Shown: positions 1 through 10,839, counted from the stretch's first letter. The stretch: DNA of 64,000 nucleotides from Linum tenue (GCA_946122785.1 CAMGYJ010000002.1:42930495-42994494), one strand, 5' to 3'. Notes: a model not told the origin generated them from the letters alone. Numbers and translations are program-made.

Positions 1-11
1 GTGAGCAGGCA

Positions 12-1229
12 TTGCAGGAGCCGCAGCTGGCGGAGCAGTTGGCCGCATTGGAGAGTGGCCCCTTCTTGGAGGGCGACAGGCTGTTTAAACCGATCTCATC
101 CTCCACCCGCATCACCACTTCTTTGGAGGAACCACCAGAGCTGGAGCTTAAGCCCCTCCCTCCTCATTTGGAGTATGCATTTCTCCGGGAGGGGAATAAG
201 CTGCCAGTTATCATCAGCTCGACCCTCACACCCGAGCAGAAGACCAGACTGATGGCCTTGCTGAAGCAGTACGAGCGAGCTTTGGCATGGAAGATCACAT
301 ATATCCGGGGGATTAGCCCCTCTTTTTGCTCGCACCGGATACTGCTGGAGGATGAGATGCGGCCAGTGAGGCAGCCGCAGAGGAGATTGACGCCGAACCT
401 GGAGGCTGTGGTTCGGGCAGAGATCGTGAAGCTGATGGACGCGGGGATCATCTTTGCCATTTCTGACAGCGAGTGGGTCAGTCCCACCCAGGTGGTGCCC
501 AAAAAGGGTGGGATGACCGTGGTGCCTAACGAGAAGAACGAGCTCATCCCGATGCGCACGGTGACTGGGTACCGTGTCTGCATCGACTATCAGCGTCTCA
601 ACGACGCTACTCGGAAGGACCATTTCCCACTGCCGTTCATTGATCAGATGTTGGAGAGATTGGCGGGGCACGAGTTCTACTGCTTCCTGGATGGGATGTC
701 CGGATACTTTCAGATACCCATTGCACCGGAGGACCAGGCGAAGACCACTTTCACCTGCCCCTTCGGCACATTTGCTTACCGGAGGATTCCATTGCTATGT
801 AACGCCCCGACCACTTTTTAGCGATGCATGCTCGCCATCTTTGACCGTCTGGTTGGCGAGATCATGGAGGTGTTTATGGACGATTTCTCGGTTTATGGAG
901 ACTCCTTCTCTCACTGTCTCCATAACCTGGAACTTGTTCTTAAACGGTGTGAAGAAACGAACCTGGCACTGAGTTGGGAGAAGTGTAACTTCATGGTTCG
1001 AGAAGGCATAGTTCTTGGGCATAAGATCTCCAAGATGGGGATTGAGGTGGACAGAGCAAAGATCGAGACTATCAGCAAGCTGCCTCCTCCTACATCTGTA
1101 AAGGGGATCCGGAGTTTTCTTGGCCATGCAGGTTTCTATAGGCGGTTCATCAAGGACTTCTCGAAGATCGCCCTGCCCCTAACTAAGCTTCTGGAGAAGG
1201 ATCATCTGTCGTTGTGTTATGGAGAGTGA
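12..1229 (+). pseudogene. gypsy pol: reverse transcriptase with nonsense codon
   Basis: This frame encodes the reverse transcriptase domain of a Ty3/gypsy polyprotein, which copies element RNA into DNA. Recognisable blocks are the substrate-binding stretch around FLDGMSGYFQIP (about residues 229-240), the catalytic FMDDFSV box (F/Y-x-DD family motif, about 289-295) and the thumb-like SFLGHAGFYRRFIKDFSKI block. The frame stays the same on both sides of a single TAG at 819-821, in the block that normally reads TFQRCM, so the only visible damage to RT is one nonsense change. The start is not real, since translation enters from gag-protease outside the window. The frame ends abruptly at about 1206-1229, where the RNase H domain should begin. 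Confidence 0.9.
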
Positions 1230-2337
1230 GATGGAGGGCATTCTATCTCACTGTCATGAGGGACCTACTGGCGGTCATCACGGAGGAAACCACACGGCGA
1301 GGAAGGTGCTCCAGTCGGGCTTTTACTGGCCCACGCTCTTCAAGGATGCAGACGCCTTCGCACGCAGGTGCGACCGATGCCAGAGGTCAGGTAACATCTC
1401 TGCCCGTGATGAGATGCCCCAGAATGTGTTTATAACTTGTGAGATTTTTGATGTCTGGGGTATCGACTTCATGGGCCCCTTCCCTCCATCTTTTCGTAAC
1501 ACCTATATTCTGGTTGCTGTTGACTACGTCTCTAGGTGGGCTGAGGCGCAAGCTTTGCCTACCAATGATGCTAGACGTGTTTGTGGTTTTCTGAAGCAGC
1601 TATTCTCCCGGTTCGGGACACCTAGAGCCATCATAAGTGATAGAGGCACCCATTTCCAGGGCCAATTCGATAAACTACTGTCTCGCTATGGTGTGACTCA
1701 CAAGCTGTCCGTGGCCTATCATCCCCAGACCAGTGGCCAGGCCGAACTGACGAACCGGGAGCTCAAGCGGATCCTCGAGAAAACGGTGGATCAGTCCCGC
1801 AAAGATTGGTCCACCAAGCTCGATGATGTTCTGTGGGCGTATCGCACTGCCTACAAGACGCCCATTGGTACTTCACCGTACCGGCTTGTCTATGGAAAGG
1901 CATGCCATTTGCCCGTGGAGCTAGAGCACAAGGCCTTCTGGGCCCTTAAGCTGCTCAACTTGGATGTTCATGTTGCAGGTGTTGAGCGAAAAATGCAGAT
2001 GTTGGAGCTGGAAGAGTGGCGTTACCACGCCTATGAGAACACCCGGCTGTACAAGGAGCGCACTAAGCGCCTGCACGATGCCCGGTTGCGGGGTCCGAAG
2101 GAGTTCCAGGTTGGTGATCGAGTTCTCCTCTATAACTCTCGCCTGAAACTCTTTCCCGGAAAGCTCCGCTCCCGGTGGTCTGGACCGTTCACGGTCACCC
2201 AGGTGTTCCCGTATGGCACTATCGAAATTGCCAACCCGCAGACTGAGCCGTTTAAAGTGAATGGCCATCGTCTCAAACTCTACTTGGGAGACGAGGTCGA
2301 ACGTGCGGTGTTGGTGGTGGAACTCGCGGACCCTTAG
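1219..2337 (+). pseudogene. gypsy pol: integrase, fused to RT by a deletion
   Basis: This is the integrase domain that inserts element DNA. It has an HHCC zinc finger (His residues in [11 protein letters not shown], Cys residues in CDRCQ), then the catalytic D,D,E core: Asp in WGIDFMG, Asp in [10 protein letters not shown] and Glu in [13 protein letters not shown]-terminal DNA-binding region follows ([15 protein letters not shown]), ending at TAG 2335-2337. It is in a different frame from the RT and begins directly after the RT connection region. The whole RNase H domain and the linker are therefore missing. Inference: an internal deletion of roughly a kilobase joined RT to integrase out of frame. 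The integrase frame itself is open and well preserved. Confidence 0.9.
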
Positions 2338-2554
2338 TTCCGCCATGGGCGTCCAGCTAAAAGACGGTAAAGAAGCGCTTGTGGGAAGGCAACCCCACCA
2401 CGGTTTGCATTTTCTTTTCCCTTTTTTCTGAGTTTTGGTGTCGTGTCGAGTCAGTTGCATGTCTGTCGTGAAGTTCGGTCGTCTGTGATGCCTCGGTTTG
2501 GTGTTTTCGTGCAGGAGAGGTTGCGATTTTGGGACGAATGAGATTTTTGGCCGG

Positions 2555-2880
2555 AAGGGTAAAATACCCGGTCATAAGCCAAAAAACCCGACCGGGTATT
2601 TTTGGCTCATGCCCGGGCCCCCTTCTGCCTTCCGGGGCGAAAAATGAAAAAAACCCGACCTCAGGCCAAAAATACCCGACCGGGTATTATTTTTGGCCTG
2701 AGACCGGGTATTTTCTGTTGTGAAACGAGGCGTTTCGGGGTCCCCCGATCCCCCGCCAAAAATACCCGACCGGGGATTTGTACCCCTTGATACGCAGCGT
2801 TTGGCAGAAATCCCCAGTCGTGGACTCGATAATACCCGACCGGGTATTTTTGAGACCCGACCGGGTATTTTTCCTATTGA
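2555..2880 (+). repeat. Cluster of ATACCC...GGGTAT palindromic repeats
   Basis: Six or so partial or full copies of a 16-20 bp inverted word (arms ATACCC and GGGTAT around a GACC core, flanked by A and T runs) lie in 325 bp. The same word recurs in the 3' LTR at 6560-6780, some copies there with ATCCCC/GGGGAT arms. The function is unknown; the dyads could form hairpins in RNA or DNA. Confidence 0.8.
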
Positions 2881-2964
2881 AAGGAAACCCCCGGTCATTT
2901 CTCTCTCTACCCTCATTTTTTCCAAAATCCCTTATCTCTCTACTCCCATTTCCTCTCCCCTCTC

Positions 2965-3130
2965 TCCTCTTTGGCCGCCGCCGGCCGCCGTTACAAGCCG
3001 CCGGCCGCCGCCGCCGGCCGCCCTCCGCCGCCCGCCGGTCGCCGCCGCCGGTCGCCGTCGCCGGACATTTTCCTGCGACTTTCCGGCGATTCGCCGGCCC
3101 TTTTCCGGCGAGTTTCCGGGGCGATTTTTT
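2965..3130. repeat. GCC/GCCGGC low-complexity GC-rich stretch
   Basis: Runs built from GCCGCC and GCCGGC words stand out sharply against the AT-rich surroundings. Open frames through it (Pro/Arg/Ala-rich on every strand) are composition artefacts. Confidence 0.85.
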
Positions 3131-3525
3131 TTCGCTCTCCTCGCGTCCCTCACCCGTCTTTCGAGTCCTAGCTACGGTCCTCCTTGTGTTTCCAGGTGTG
3201 TTTCCTGTTCATTTCTAGTTTATGGAAAATCGGACTGTAGATTCTAGGACCGAGAACTGTGTTTGCATACCTAATTTAGAGTCGGGTGAGGGATGACTTG
3301 AGCTTGCATGGCTGTGTATGTGATAGATGTGCTGTCCGCGTGATTATTGTGGTTTATTCTGTGATCCTGCCTTGAATTCCGGTTGAGTTGCTTGCAATTC
3401 AACCGGCTGTGCTTAAATTGTTAGCCTAGGTGAGCTCGAGTGTGGGGGAAGTGCTGAACCCATGCCGTTAGTCCTGACCATCTATTTTCTTGGCTCCACC
3501 TATGGTGTTTTGCTTTTGCAGGGCC

Positions 3526-4967
3526 ATGTCGCAGGACCATCCCTTCGTGCAGGATCTGCGCCTGCACTCGGAGTATGCGGATCAGTTCCGCAAGGTCGTC
3601 CGGGGGAAAATGGAGCGTCACCACCACCTCGAGTGGGCGGTGTTTGAGCAGCTCCACTGTTTGCAGGAGCTCAGCGCCGCTATCAGTCACCCCGACTGGC
3701 GGACGTTGCTGACCATCGACGAGCCTACCTTCACGGAGCTGGTGTGGGAGTTCTACACCACCTATCGCTATGACCGCTCGATGGCCCGGGACGAGTATGC
3801 AGTAACGTTCCGGATGGGTGGCGATCACAGGGAGCTGACCATCGACGGGTTGGCCCACGCTCTGGGTATCGATTACCACCCCTTCGATGCCCATGAGGTC
3901 GAGGTTGCCCACCCGACCGACTGGAACCAGGATGCTTTCTACCGCCGGATAGCCAGGCGCGCCCATGGCTACGACTACTTCGATGCTGGCCAGACCTCCG
4001 TCAGCACCCTCAAGCCGCAGTGGCACATCCTGAACTTGCTGATCACCCGGTCCATCGTCCCCAACGCCACCGGTTCGCATAAGATCCCGAAGCGGGTGTT
4101 GTATGCCATGTACTCGATGGGGGACCCGGCTCACATGCTTCACCTGGGCTCCTTCGTGGCCCTCACTTTCCACCGGATCCGCGGGCATCCTACCCACCTC
4201 TTCTGTGGTCCCCTGATCACACGGTTGGCGAGGCATTTTGACATAAGCTTTCAGGGGCTTCACAATGCGACTGTGATGGGCGGCTCCGCACCCCTCAGCC
4301 GGGACGTGCTCAACAACGCGCGCCTCCTGGCCACTGATGACATCCGCACCTGGGTGGATGGGCTCTCTATGCCCCCCGCGGGGGTGATTGATCTAGACTC
4401 GGACGAGGAGGATGCGGACTACTCGGACGAGGAGGAGGTAGATGAGGATGCTGATGATGATGATGACGGCGTTATGGATGCTGATGAGCCGGAGCCCCCA
4501 CTCTCCCCCCTGGGGACCTTCAGCCTCGACGGAGACCATTCAGAGGTGAGTCCTCTTCTGGTCCTTCTGGTCCGTCGATGGACTTCTTCACGGAGCAGTT
4601 CCAGCAGATGGGGCTCCAGTTCCAGCAGCTCGGTCTTCAGAACCAGCAGCTCATGGACCATCAGGTCCAGTTTTACCAGCAGTATTCGGCCCACCAGGCC
4701 GAGTACCGGTCCAGGATGACGGGCGTTGATGAGCGCCTTGGCCGATTGGAGACCCACATGGGACACACTGCTGCTCTCATCGAGCGGGAGAGAGACCGAG
4801 GCCGCCGTCTGATGGAGTATTCCGAGCATCTGCTCCAGGCTTGCCACCCTCCAGAGGAGCACCACTGGACCACCCGGTGGGAGCATTCACCGCCACGGCA
4901 GCCACCGGATGATGGCGTCGACGACCTTATGGATCAGATTGATTTCTCCGGTCTCGGAGGGCCCTAG
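3526..4967 (+). pseudogene. Athila ORF-1/env-position protein, frameshifted
   Basis: This frame matches the ATHILA ORF-1 type protein found downstream of pol in Athila elements; in this position it is usually called env-like, though no fusion peptide or transmembrane segment is visible here. I place the start at ATG 3526, five bases after a good pyrimidine-AG acceptor, because this class of ORF is thought to be made from a spliced RNA. The N-terminal part (about 300 residues) is a globular plant-transposon domain. It is followed by an acidic run of Asp/Glu (about residues 295-325). Near 4540-4552 the frame breaks. The continuation, in the next frame from 4578, is a Gln-rich, probably coiled-coil tail ending at 4967. 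The break lies at a GAG|GTGAGT, so a retained intron donor is an alternative to a frameshift. Its role in the element is unknown. Confidence 0.75.
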
Positions 4968-6363
4968 GGGCATGTTTTGAGAGCTTTTATCTGTGTTAGC
5001 ATGCAAACTGTCTGTTTTGTGTCGGTTTTTGTTTTTTTTCTTCTTCTTCTTCTCATTTTGGATGCTGTACTATTGGGCTGACTGTTGGACCTAAAGTATG
5101 TGTTTGAGCTTTTTGGTCTCTTTTAGCTCTGCCCGTGTTCCCGACTGGTCCTCTGTCCAGTCCGTCCCATGCCGACTGGTCCATTTCCAGTCTCCTGCAG
5201 TCTGTGCATACCGGTAACATCGTTCCCCTTTCCTTCCCTCTTCTCCATTGAGGGCAATGTCGATCTTAAGTGTGGGGGGGATGTTTATCTTTTGACTGCA
5301 TTAGCTCTGTTTGTGTGCTTGGAGCCTAGTCCACTGTCCAAATTTTTAAATTTGAGGGCTCCAAGTACGTGTTTCCTTGCAAATTGCCTACTCAGTATGC
5401 TTTGAATTGACAGACTCTATAGTAATGTGCAACCTAGGGAGGTAGTGTAGCACTATGGAGGATGTTGAAGTATAAGATTTTTCCTATCTAGCTCTTTGCT
5501 GTGCCAGTTGATTTTGTGAATTAGTGGAGCTAGGACCGTTGAATTCATGTGGTAATGGTGACTCTATGTGGATTGTGTTTTGGACTCGTGTATCGAACAG
5601 GGTGCTCATATGGAAAATGGGAAGCAGTTGGTCCTCCATGTCGAAATCATTGAAATCTTAAACATGGGGTAAGCCCAACGTGCGTGGCACCGTTCATTGC
5701 AGAAAATCGGGTTTTGGAAGGGATTTTAGTGATCCTTAGTGGGGTACTCCTACAAGGTGAAGCTAAGCTGTCTCTAGTACAAGTAAAATTTTTACCCGTT
5801 GAACGGTTTGCCTACTTGAGTATGTGTTTTTAAGGGCACGGATAGAGCTTCCGACCCCCCTTAATTTCATTGACCCTCCACACGAGTTGAGGAAAAGGAG
5901 TTAAAAGAAGTACTCTGGCGAGCGCCAGATGTACAGAAATTGCTCTTGCTCGACTAATAAGGGTCGACCGTGCAAAAGACTGCAGTTGGAACCCCACCAA
6001 ATGAAAAAATGAAAAAGAAAAATGCAAATGAAAGTGAGAAAAAGGGGGTTCCAACGGTGAAATGAAGTGAAAGAGCACCCCGGTACAACGAGTCCTTGGT
6101 TGTGAATGGTGTGAGTCCCTTTATCCATGAACTGACTGTCTTACTTCTACTTTTTTTCTCATGATCCTGGCTTGAGTCTAGGACTCGCATTGAGAGAGAT
6201 AGGGAACGTCTTAGAAGACCAGTTGACCTCGTAAGTTGCTAAATGATCTAGGAAGTCCGCTACCTACGATCGAGGTTGTTTTTTGCTATAGAGGTCTGGA
6301 GAGTTGCATTGGTTTGAGTTAGGTTTGCTTGGGGACAAGCAAACGGTTAAGTGTGGGGGAGTT
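4968..6363 (+). other. Athila 3' non-coding spacer
   Basis: No credible gene. It contains a PPT-like word AAGTGTGGGGGGA at about 5268, preceded by the ATTGAGGGCAATGT word often seen in this element class, and the true-looking polypurine tract at 6349-6363. Short open frames here are not supported. Confidence 0.7.
6349..6363 (+). promoter_or_regulatory. Polypurine tract (plus-strand primer) of the Athila element
   Basis: AAGTGTGGGGGAGTT lies directly before the TGATAGACC start of the LTR. This is the usual position and composition for the plus-strand primer of plant gypsy elements. Confidence 0.8.
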
Positions 6364-7710
6364 TGATAGACCGATAATTATACATGTTTTCACCCCTATT
6401 CTGAAGCCGTTTGTGATGAGGAATCTCGTGTTTTAAGCCGATTTCACGCTAGGTTGTGTGTTTATGTCATATTTCAGGTCCCGGCGTTGGAATCGAGGCG
6501 AAGGAACGAGTTCCGGGTCGAAAGGAGCGAAGATGGGACAAAGGATGCTGCTGGACCAAAATACCCGGTCAAAGGAAGAAATACCCGACCGGGTATATTC
6601 TGGCCTCGACCGGGTATTTCTCCCTTCGGGCGCCCGTGAGAAACAGAAGGGGGCCCGGGCGATGGCCTTAAATCCCCGGTCGGGGATTTTGATGTTGGAC
6701 CGGGGATTTTCCCCAAAGTGGAACGGCGCGTTTCAGAAATACCCGGGCGAACCATGAAATACCCGACCGGGTATCGCGAGGGCAGCTGATAAAAGAGGAA
6801 GAAGGCCAATTTTCAAGGAGTTTCGAGTTTTTGAGTGAGAAATCGATTCCTAGATAGAGAAAGCGACGAACCAGAGTTCCCAAGCGCCATAGATCGATCT
6901 TCAACACCATTGGAGCCCGGTTTGAGCTTGGAGAAGTGCGATTAAACGTCCAGGAGCAGAAATCCAACTTCACAGTATGATTTCCGCGTCTGAATCTGCT
7001 TTTGCTTCTTTCTCTATGGAGTAGTTTCCCCATTCATCTGGGTATGGGGAACCCTAGATTTGTATGCTAGGTCTGATTGTATGAACCCAAGTACAGAGTT
7101 TGTGAATTGATTATATTTGATTGAGGTTTGAATGATTGAATGACTTGAATCCTGATCAAATTCCTGTTGTTTCTGCTTTGACCTAGAATGAGAATATCTG
7201 CCTAGGTTGATAGAGTACCCTTGATCAAAGGTGACGAATTGGTGACTTTAGTCGAGGAGCCAATTCGCTATTCTGTACCGAATTCAATTCGGTAGTGGAG
7301 GTTTGGTTCATTAGGGCCTCAATCTGTTTACTCCGGTGGAGGTTAGTCACCCGCTAGAGACTTAGATTGAGAGGGTCTGGAGACCTTTAGTCTAGACTTC
7401 AGGCTAATTAAGAACCTTCCGCAGTATAACTTTCATAAAAACTGAACTTGGTAGATTGCAATCCGAATTAACTGCAGTCTAGGGGGAACCATATCCGGGT
7501 GACCTCTCTTGACTTGACAACAAACCGGTTACTTGCTTTGTGTTTTGTTTGCTTGAGTTACACTAAAAGTTCACCGCTAAATAACAAGAATTCACCGAGT
7601 AGTAATCACATCTAGGACCCGGGTTGACAATAAAACCCAAACCCGCTATACTACACTTTAGGAAGTGGTTGCACTTGGCCATTTTCTAGAGTGACCGTAG
7701 GAGTGAGTCA
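6364..7710 (+). repeat. 3' LTR of the Athila element
   Basis: It begins TGATAGACC after the polypurine tract and ends GTGAGTCA directly before copia RNase H sequence, giving a 1,347-bp TG...CA repeat. It contains the same palindromic ATACCC/GGGTAT words as the internal spacer (6560-6780). The partner 5' LTR is outside the window, so the ends are inferred. Expected target duplication on the right: ATTAT at 7711-7715. Confidence 0.75.
6560..6780 (+). repeat. Palindromic repeat cluster inside the LTR
   Basis: About six words of the ATACCCGACCGGGTAT class, two of them with ATCCCC/GGGGAT arms, match the cluster at 2555-2880 in core and spacing style but not in overall sequence. Confidence 0.8.
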
Positions 7711-8077
7711 ATTATCTACTGCCGAGGCATAATATTTTTCTGCAGGAGGATGTTGTACTCAACTCCTCTGGTTAATATACCAATTAGGAGATTATGGTCT
7801 GAGCATTCCAGTCATTCCATTATACTTTGATAACACGAGCACTATCTGCATGACTAAAAATCCTGTGCAGCATTCTCGAACAAAACACATTGAGATTAAA
7901 TATCATTACATCCTGGAACTGGTGCACAATCAGGTTATCTCTCTCAACTACATTTCTATTGAGTACCAGTTAGCTGACTTGTTTACTAAGCCTCTATCTG
8001 CTGACCGATTTGTCTTCCTATGCTATGAAATCGGATTACGGTCTACAAAAAATCTTAGAGATTTTCTTGCAGAATGA
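7711..8077 (+). pseudogene. copia RNase H, C-terminal part
   Basis: The translation runs through the STAEA block, a DNTSTICMTKNP block, the RTKHIEIKYH motif and an end block (QLADLFTKPL) typical of the Ty1/copia RNase H domain, which removes RNA from the RNA:DNA hybrid. An in-frame TAA at 7730-7732 replaces the codon after STAEA, so the copy is inactive. The N-terminal side is cut off by the Athila 3' LTR at 7710. The frame ends with a normal-looking stop at 8075-8077. Confidence 0.85.
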
Positions 8078-8300
8078 TTTATGGTTTAATCAGCTTATTT
8101 TCTTTCCTTGTTTATGTTATTTTCCTTGCTTCTTTTTGCATATTCTGATTCCTTTTCTTTTCGTGATTTTTGTTTCCTTGTTTTCTGTGTGCTTGTGCGT
8201 CGTCTCTACTTCCTTGCTCTATTTATGCCTCTGGGATCTTCGCTTTCTGCTCTAAGCCTCTAGCCCTAATTAGCGATTCCTCTCCTATGCCTTTCCAACT

Positions 8301-9173
8301 ATGAACTGTGTTTTTGCTCATACCTATACAGGCTCCCTGTTCTCTGATCCTGTTTCTCTGAGTCGTCATCGTCATACCATTTTCTATGAAAACCGTTCCA
8401 TAGCTAGCCTGATTCATGTCCATCTTCCTGACTTTGTGGATTATGGTCTTGATGTCAGGGGATTTATTCATAATTTGGGCTGGGATTTCCTCTTGGAGGA
8501 TGCTCCAACTCTGATTTGTCCTGAGCTTGTTCGGTTTTTCTATTGCAATCTTCGTTCATTTGGTCTTCATAGTCGTAGCTTCTCTACTGTGGTTTATGGT
8601 CACCAGGTGACCATTCATGTCTCTGATTTGGCTCGGCTACTGAATATTCCTCCCATCGGTGAGTCTCTCACCCATGAATCAGAATTCTGGAGCTTTAACT
8701 TTAATATTGCCGCCGAGTTTATTCAGTTGACTGGTATCCACCCTGGACCAGCAACTTTCCTTCCTGTCTCTTCTGTTCTGCCTAGTCTGCGTGCGTTTCA
8801 CTTTGTTATCTCCATGATTCTGATTCCTCGCACTCAATTTTTAGATGTCATTCTTCCTCTGGACCTTTGGATTATGGCTCATGCCGTTTCTAATGTTCCA
8901 TTGGACTTCTCCTATCTTCTGTTTGGAGTCTTTATGACTTATGGAGACACTAGTTATCTTGGTCCTCTTCCTTTTGGTCCTATAGTCACTCAACTCATTA
9001 TTCATCTCGGCCTATCTCTTTCCTCCTTCCGCACTAAGATTACTGCACGGTTTTTCTCCATTGATCAAGTTCTTGATCGGTTGGAGCTTGAAAACGAGGG
9101 GGAGATGGCTGCTGATGATGCTGATGTTGAAAACCCTGAAGAGGAGGATTTTGGAGACGCAGAAATGACGTAG
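8301..9173 (+). CDS. Sirevirus-type env-position protein (290 aa)
   Basis: This is an intact 290-codon frame from ATG 8301, 224 bp after the end of copia pol. It has a globular part (about residues 1-250) of the type found in plant-transposon proteins that sit downstream of pol, with local similarity in style to the Athila ORF in this window (a conserved VTIHVSDLARLLNIP block near residue 110). It ends in a short acidic tail rich in Glu and Asp. Several hydrophobic stretches are present, but none is a clear membrane anchor. The function in the element is unknown and env-like refers only to position. It is not a host gene: context and lack of introns argue for the transposon. It is the only complete-looking protein of this dead element. 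Confidence 0.6.
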   Translation: MNCVFAHTYTGSLFSDPVSLSRHRHTIFYENRSIASLIHVHLPDFVDYGLDVRGFIHNLGWDFLLEDAPTLICPELVRFFYCNLRSFGLHSRSFSTVVYGHQVTIHVSDLARLLNIPPIGESLTHESEFWSFNFNIAAEFIQLTGIHPGPATFLPVSSVLPSLRAFHFVISMILIPRTQFLDVILPLDLWIMAHAVSNVPLDFSYLLFGVFMTYGDTSYLGPLPFGPIVTQLIIHLGLSLSSFRTKITARFFSIDQVLDRLELENEGEMAADDADVENPEEEDFGDAEMT

Positions 9174-10034
9174 ACATTATTGGGTGAACCACGTTAAATC
9201 GCTGTGTTCTTGTTCTTGTTCTTGCATTTGATTTCTGCTTTTTGCTGCTCAACTCTGTTCTTCTTCTGCAAATCAAAAAGAAGAACAAGTGTTCTCTGGT
9301 TAAAAGGCTTTGCTCAAAACAGGCCTAGTTCTTGGTTTGTTTCATATCTGTTCGGTTGGGCCTTTATTCTCTTTTGGCCCATAACATTGTGAGAAGAAGA
9401 GCAGAAGCATTCTCTGTTCTGTCATCTTCTTGGTTTCAGTAAACTGAAGTACCACCAATAGATTTAAATATTTCGAGTAACCAAACTTGAACGTTTTTGT
9501 AATCTCAGTGACCAATCATGCAATTAACCTTTTTTTTGTATGTATAGTGTAGACAACAACATATGGACACCTAATTTATATAAAAATAATACATTATGAT
9601 AGACGAAAACATGAAATGGAAGGAATTTTTCAACATGTGATAATTACTAAGAGACTAATTATGACAATTCACACAGACGCACCCAATTCATTAATTTCAT
9701 ACCGTTGACATATATTTTTGTCACGTGACTATTCTAATAAGCGTAATATAATTGTATTAGTTAGGTCGCATGTATTTATGTTTAACTATGAGTTGATTGT
9801 TATATTTTATTCAGCTACAGATTGATACATTAACATGAGATTTCTTCTTACAGTATAATAATTTAATGTTATATTGGTTAACCCAGTTAACCATTTAACC
9901 AAACCGATTAAATATTAAATTGGTTTAGTTTATGTATTAATTTGGTTGATTGGTTATGATTTGTATACCATGATCAATGTAATTTAAATTTATTTGATGT
10001 GCAATTATCATTGGTAACCATCCTATCATGTGAC
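9174..10034. repeat. AT-rich spacer with first copy of a dispersed repeat
   Basis: No gene. From about 9541 to 10026 the sequence matches, with many substitutions, 10340-10830 and in part 11391-11650. Shared landmarks are ACATATGGA near the left, ACCAAACCGATTAAA in the middle and a GGTAA-rich end. The three AAACCGATTAAA landmarks lie about 800 bp apart. Confidence 0.65.
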
Positions 10035-10839
10035 TAGGGGTGTTCAAACGCAGTGGTTATCGTGGTATCTGTTTTAACCGGTAGTATTTGAATAATTTGG
10101 TTTGGTTAATTTGGATAATTGGATTGGTTTGGTTAAAACTTTTAGCTTGTTTGGTTTAGGTGGTTTGATTTAATTTCAGACACTTCTAACAAAGAAAACC
10201 AAATTAACTAGTTAAGTAATTAGTCATATATCTAATAATATATTATATACACATATTCAATACTTTGCATAACCACTCAACAGTTAAACGTTCTCATTTA
10301 GGCTCATAAAAATAAAGCTTAATATTGTTCCTATTCCATATAATTGTATTTGTAGAGTGTATACTGGAACATATGGAAGTCTAATTTAGATAACATCATA
10401 CATCATGTTGAATGAAATCTTGAATGGAAGGTCTTTTTCGGTTTATGATAATTGCTAAGAGACTAAGTCAATTCACACAAACACAACAATTCATTAACCC
10501 AATACCATTGGCATATATTTTTAATGATTGTAAGATAATTGTATTCGTTGCATGTACTTATGTTAAGAGTTAACCATAACTATGTTTTGATTGTTATGTT
10601 ATATTCATTATATAATTCCGAATTGATGCATTAACCGGAAAATTTTCTCACTTAATGAGATGTGATGTTATATTGGTAAATCTGGTTAACCAATTAACCA
10701 AACCGATTAAACTTTAGTTTGGTTAATTTGGTTGTTGTATTAGTTTGGACGGTTTGGTTATGATATTGTATTTCATGGTTAATAAAATTTAGATTTATTT
10801 GATTTGGTAATTATCGTGATAACCATTTGAACACCCCTA
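10035..10839. mobile_element. hAT-like non-autonomous element, 805 bp
   Basis: Terminal inverted repeats TAGGGGTGTTCAAA and TTTGAACACCCCTA bound the element. It is flanked by CATGTGAC (10027-10034) and CATGTGAT (10840-10847), an 8-bp target duplication with one mismatch, as expected for hAT transposition. The interior is non-coding and rich in GGTTTGGTT words. No transposase. Confidence 0.8.

Larger units (their letters stand above)
2338..3525 (+). other. Spacer between pol and env-like ORF, with palindromic repeats
   Basis: No gene. The stretch holds about six copies of a near-palindrome (core ATACCCGACCGGGTAT) at 2555-2880, a GC-rich GCCGCC/GCCGGC low-complexity stretch at about 2965-3130, and a PPT-like word GTGTGGGGGA at about 3440. 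It ends in a pyrimidine-rich AG (3520-3521) that looks like a splice acceptor just before the ATG of the next ORF. Confidence 0.75.
1..7710 (+). mobile_element. Athila-type Ty3/gypsy retrotransposon, 5' part outside window
   Basis: The order of parts is reverse transcriptase, integrase, a long spacer, an Athila ORF-1/env-like frame, a second spacer, a polypurine tract and a 3' LTR. That order and the downstream extra ORF are typical of the Athila branch of plant Ty3/gypsy elements. gag, protease and the 5' LTR would lie to the left of the window. The copy is dead: RT has a nonsense codon, RNase H is deleted and the env-like frame is shifted. The element appears to sit inside a Sirevirus-like copia element, whose coding sequence resumes right after the 3' LTR. 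The right boundary at 7710 rests on the LTR ending in CA exactly where copia RNase H sequence starts; the left target duplication is not visible. Confidence 0.85.
7711..9173 (+). mobile_element. Sirevirus-like copia element, 3' coding remnant
   Basis: The end of copia RNase H is followed about 220 bp later by an extra ORF, an arrangement known from the Sirevirus branch of Ty1/copia elements. The rest of pol lies left of the Athila insertion, outside the window. No certain LTR is seen after 9173; a purine-rich run before TGTTCTCTGG at 9290 is a weak candidate for its start. Confidence 0.6.

Noticed and set aside
96..671. Long minus-strand frame opposite the gypsy RT
   Set aside because: Antisense shadow of a well-supported RT frame; no domain of its own.
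2720..3247. Pro/Arg/Ala-rich frames on both strands
   Set aside because: Produced by the GCCGCC low-complexity stretch and the palindromic repeats.
3421..4263. 280-codon minus-strand frame
   Set aside because: Shadow of the Athila env-position ORF; composition follows the sense codons.
9290..9460. Possible LTR start TGTTCTCTGG after a purine run, behind the Sirevirus-like ORF
   Set aside because: No second copy in the window and no clear end, so not called.
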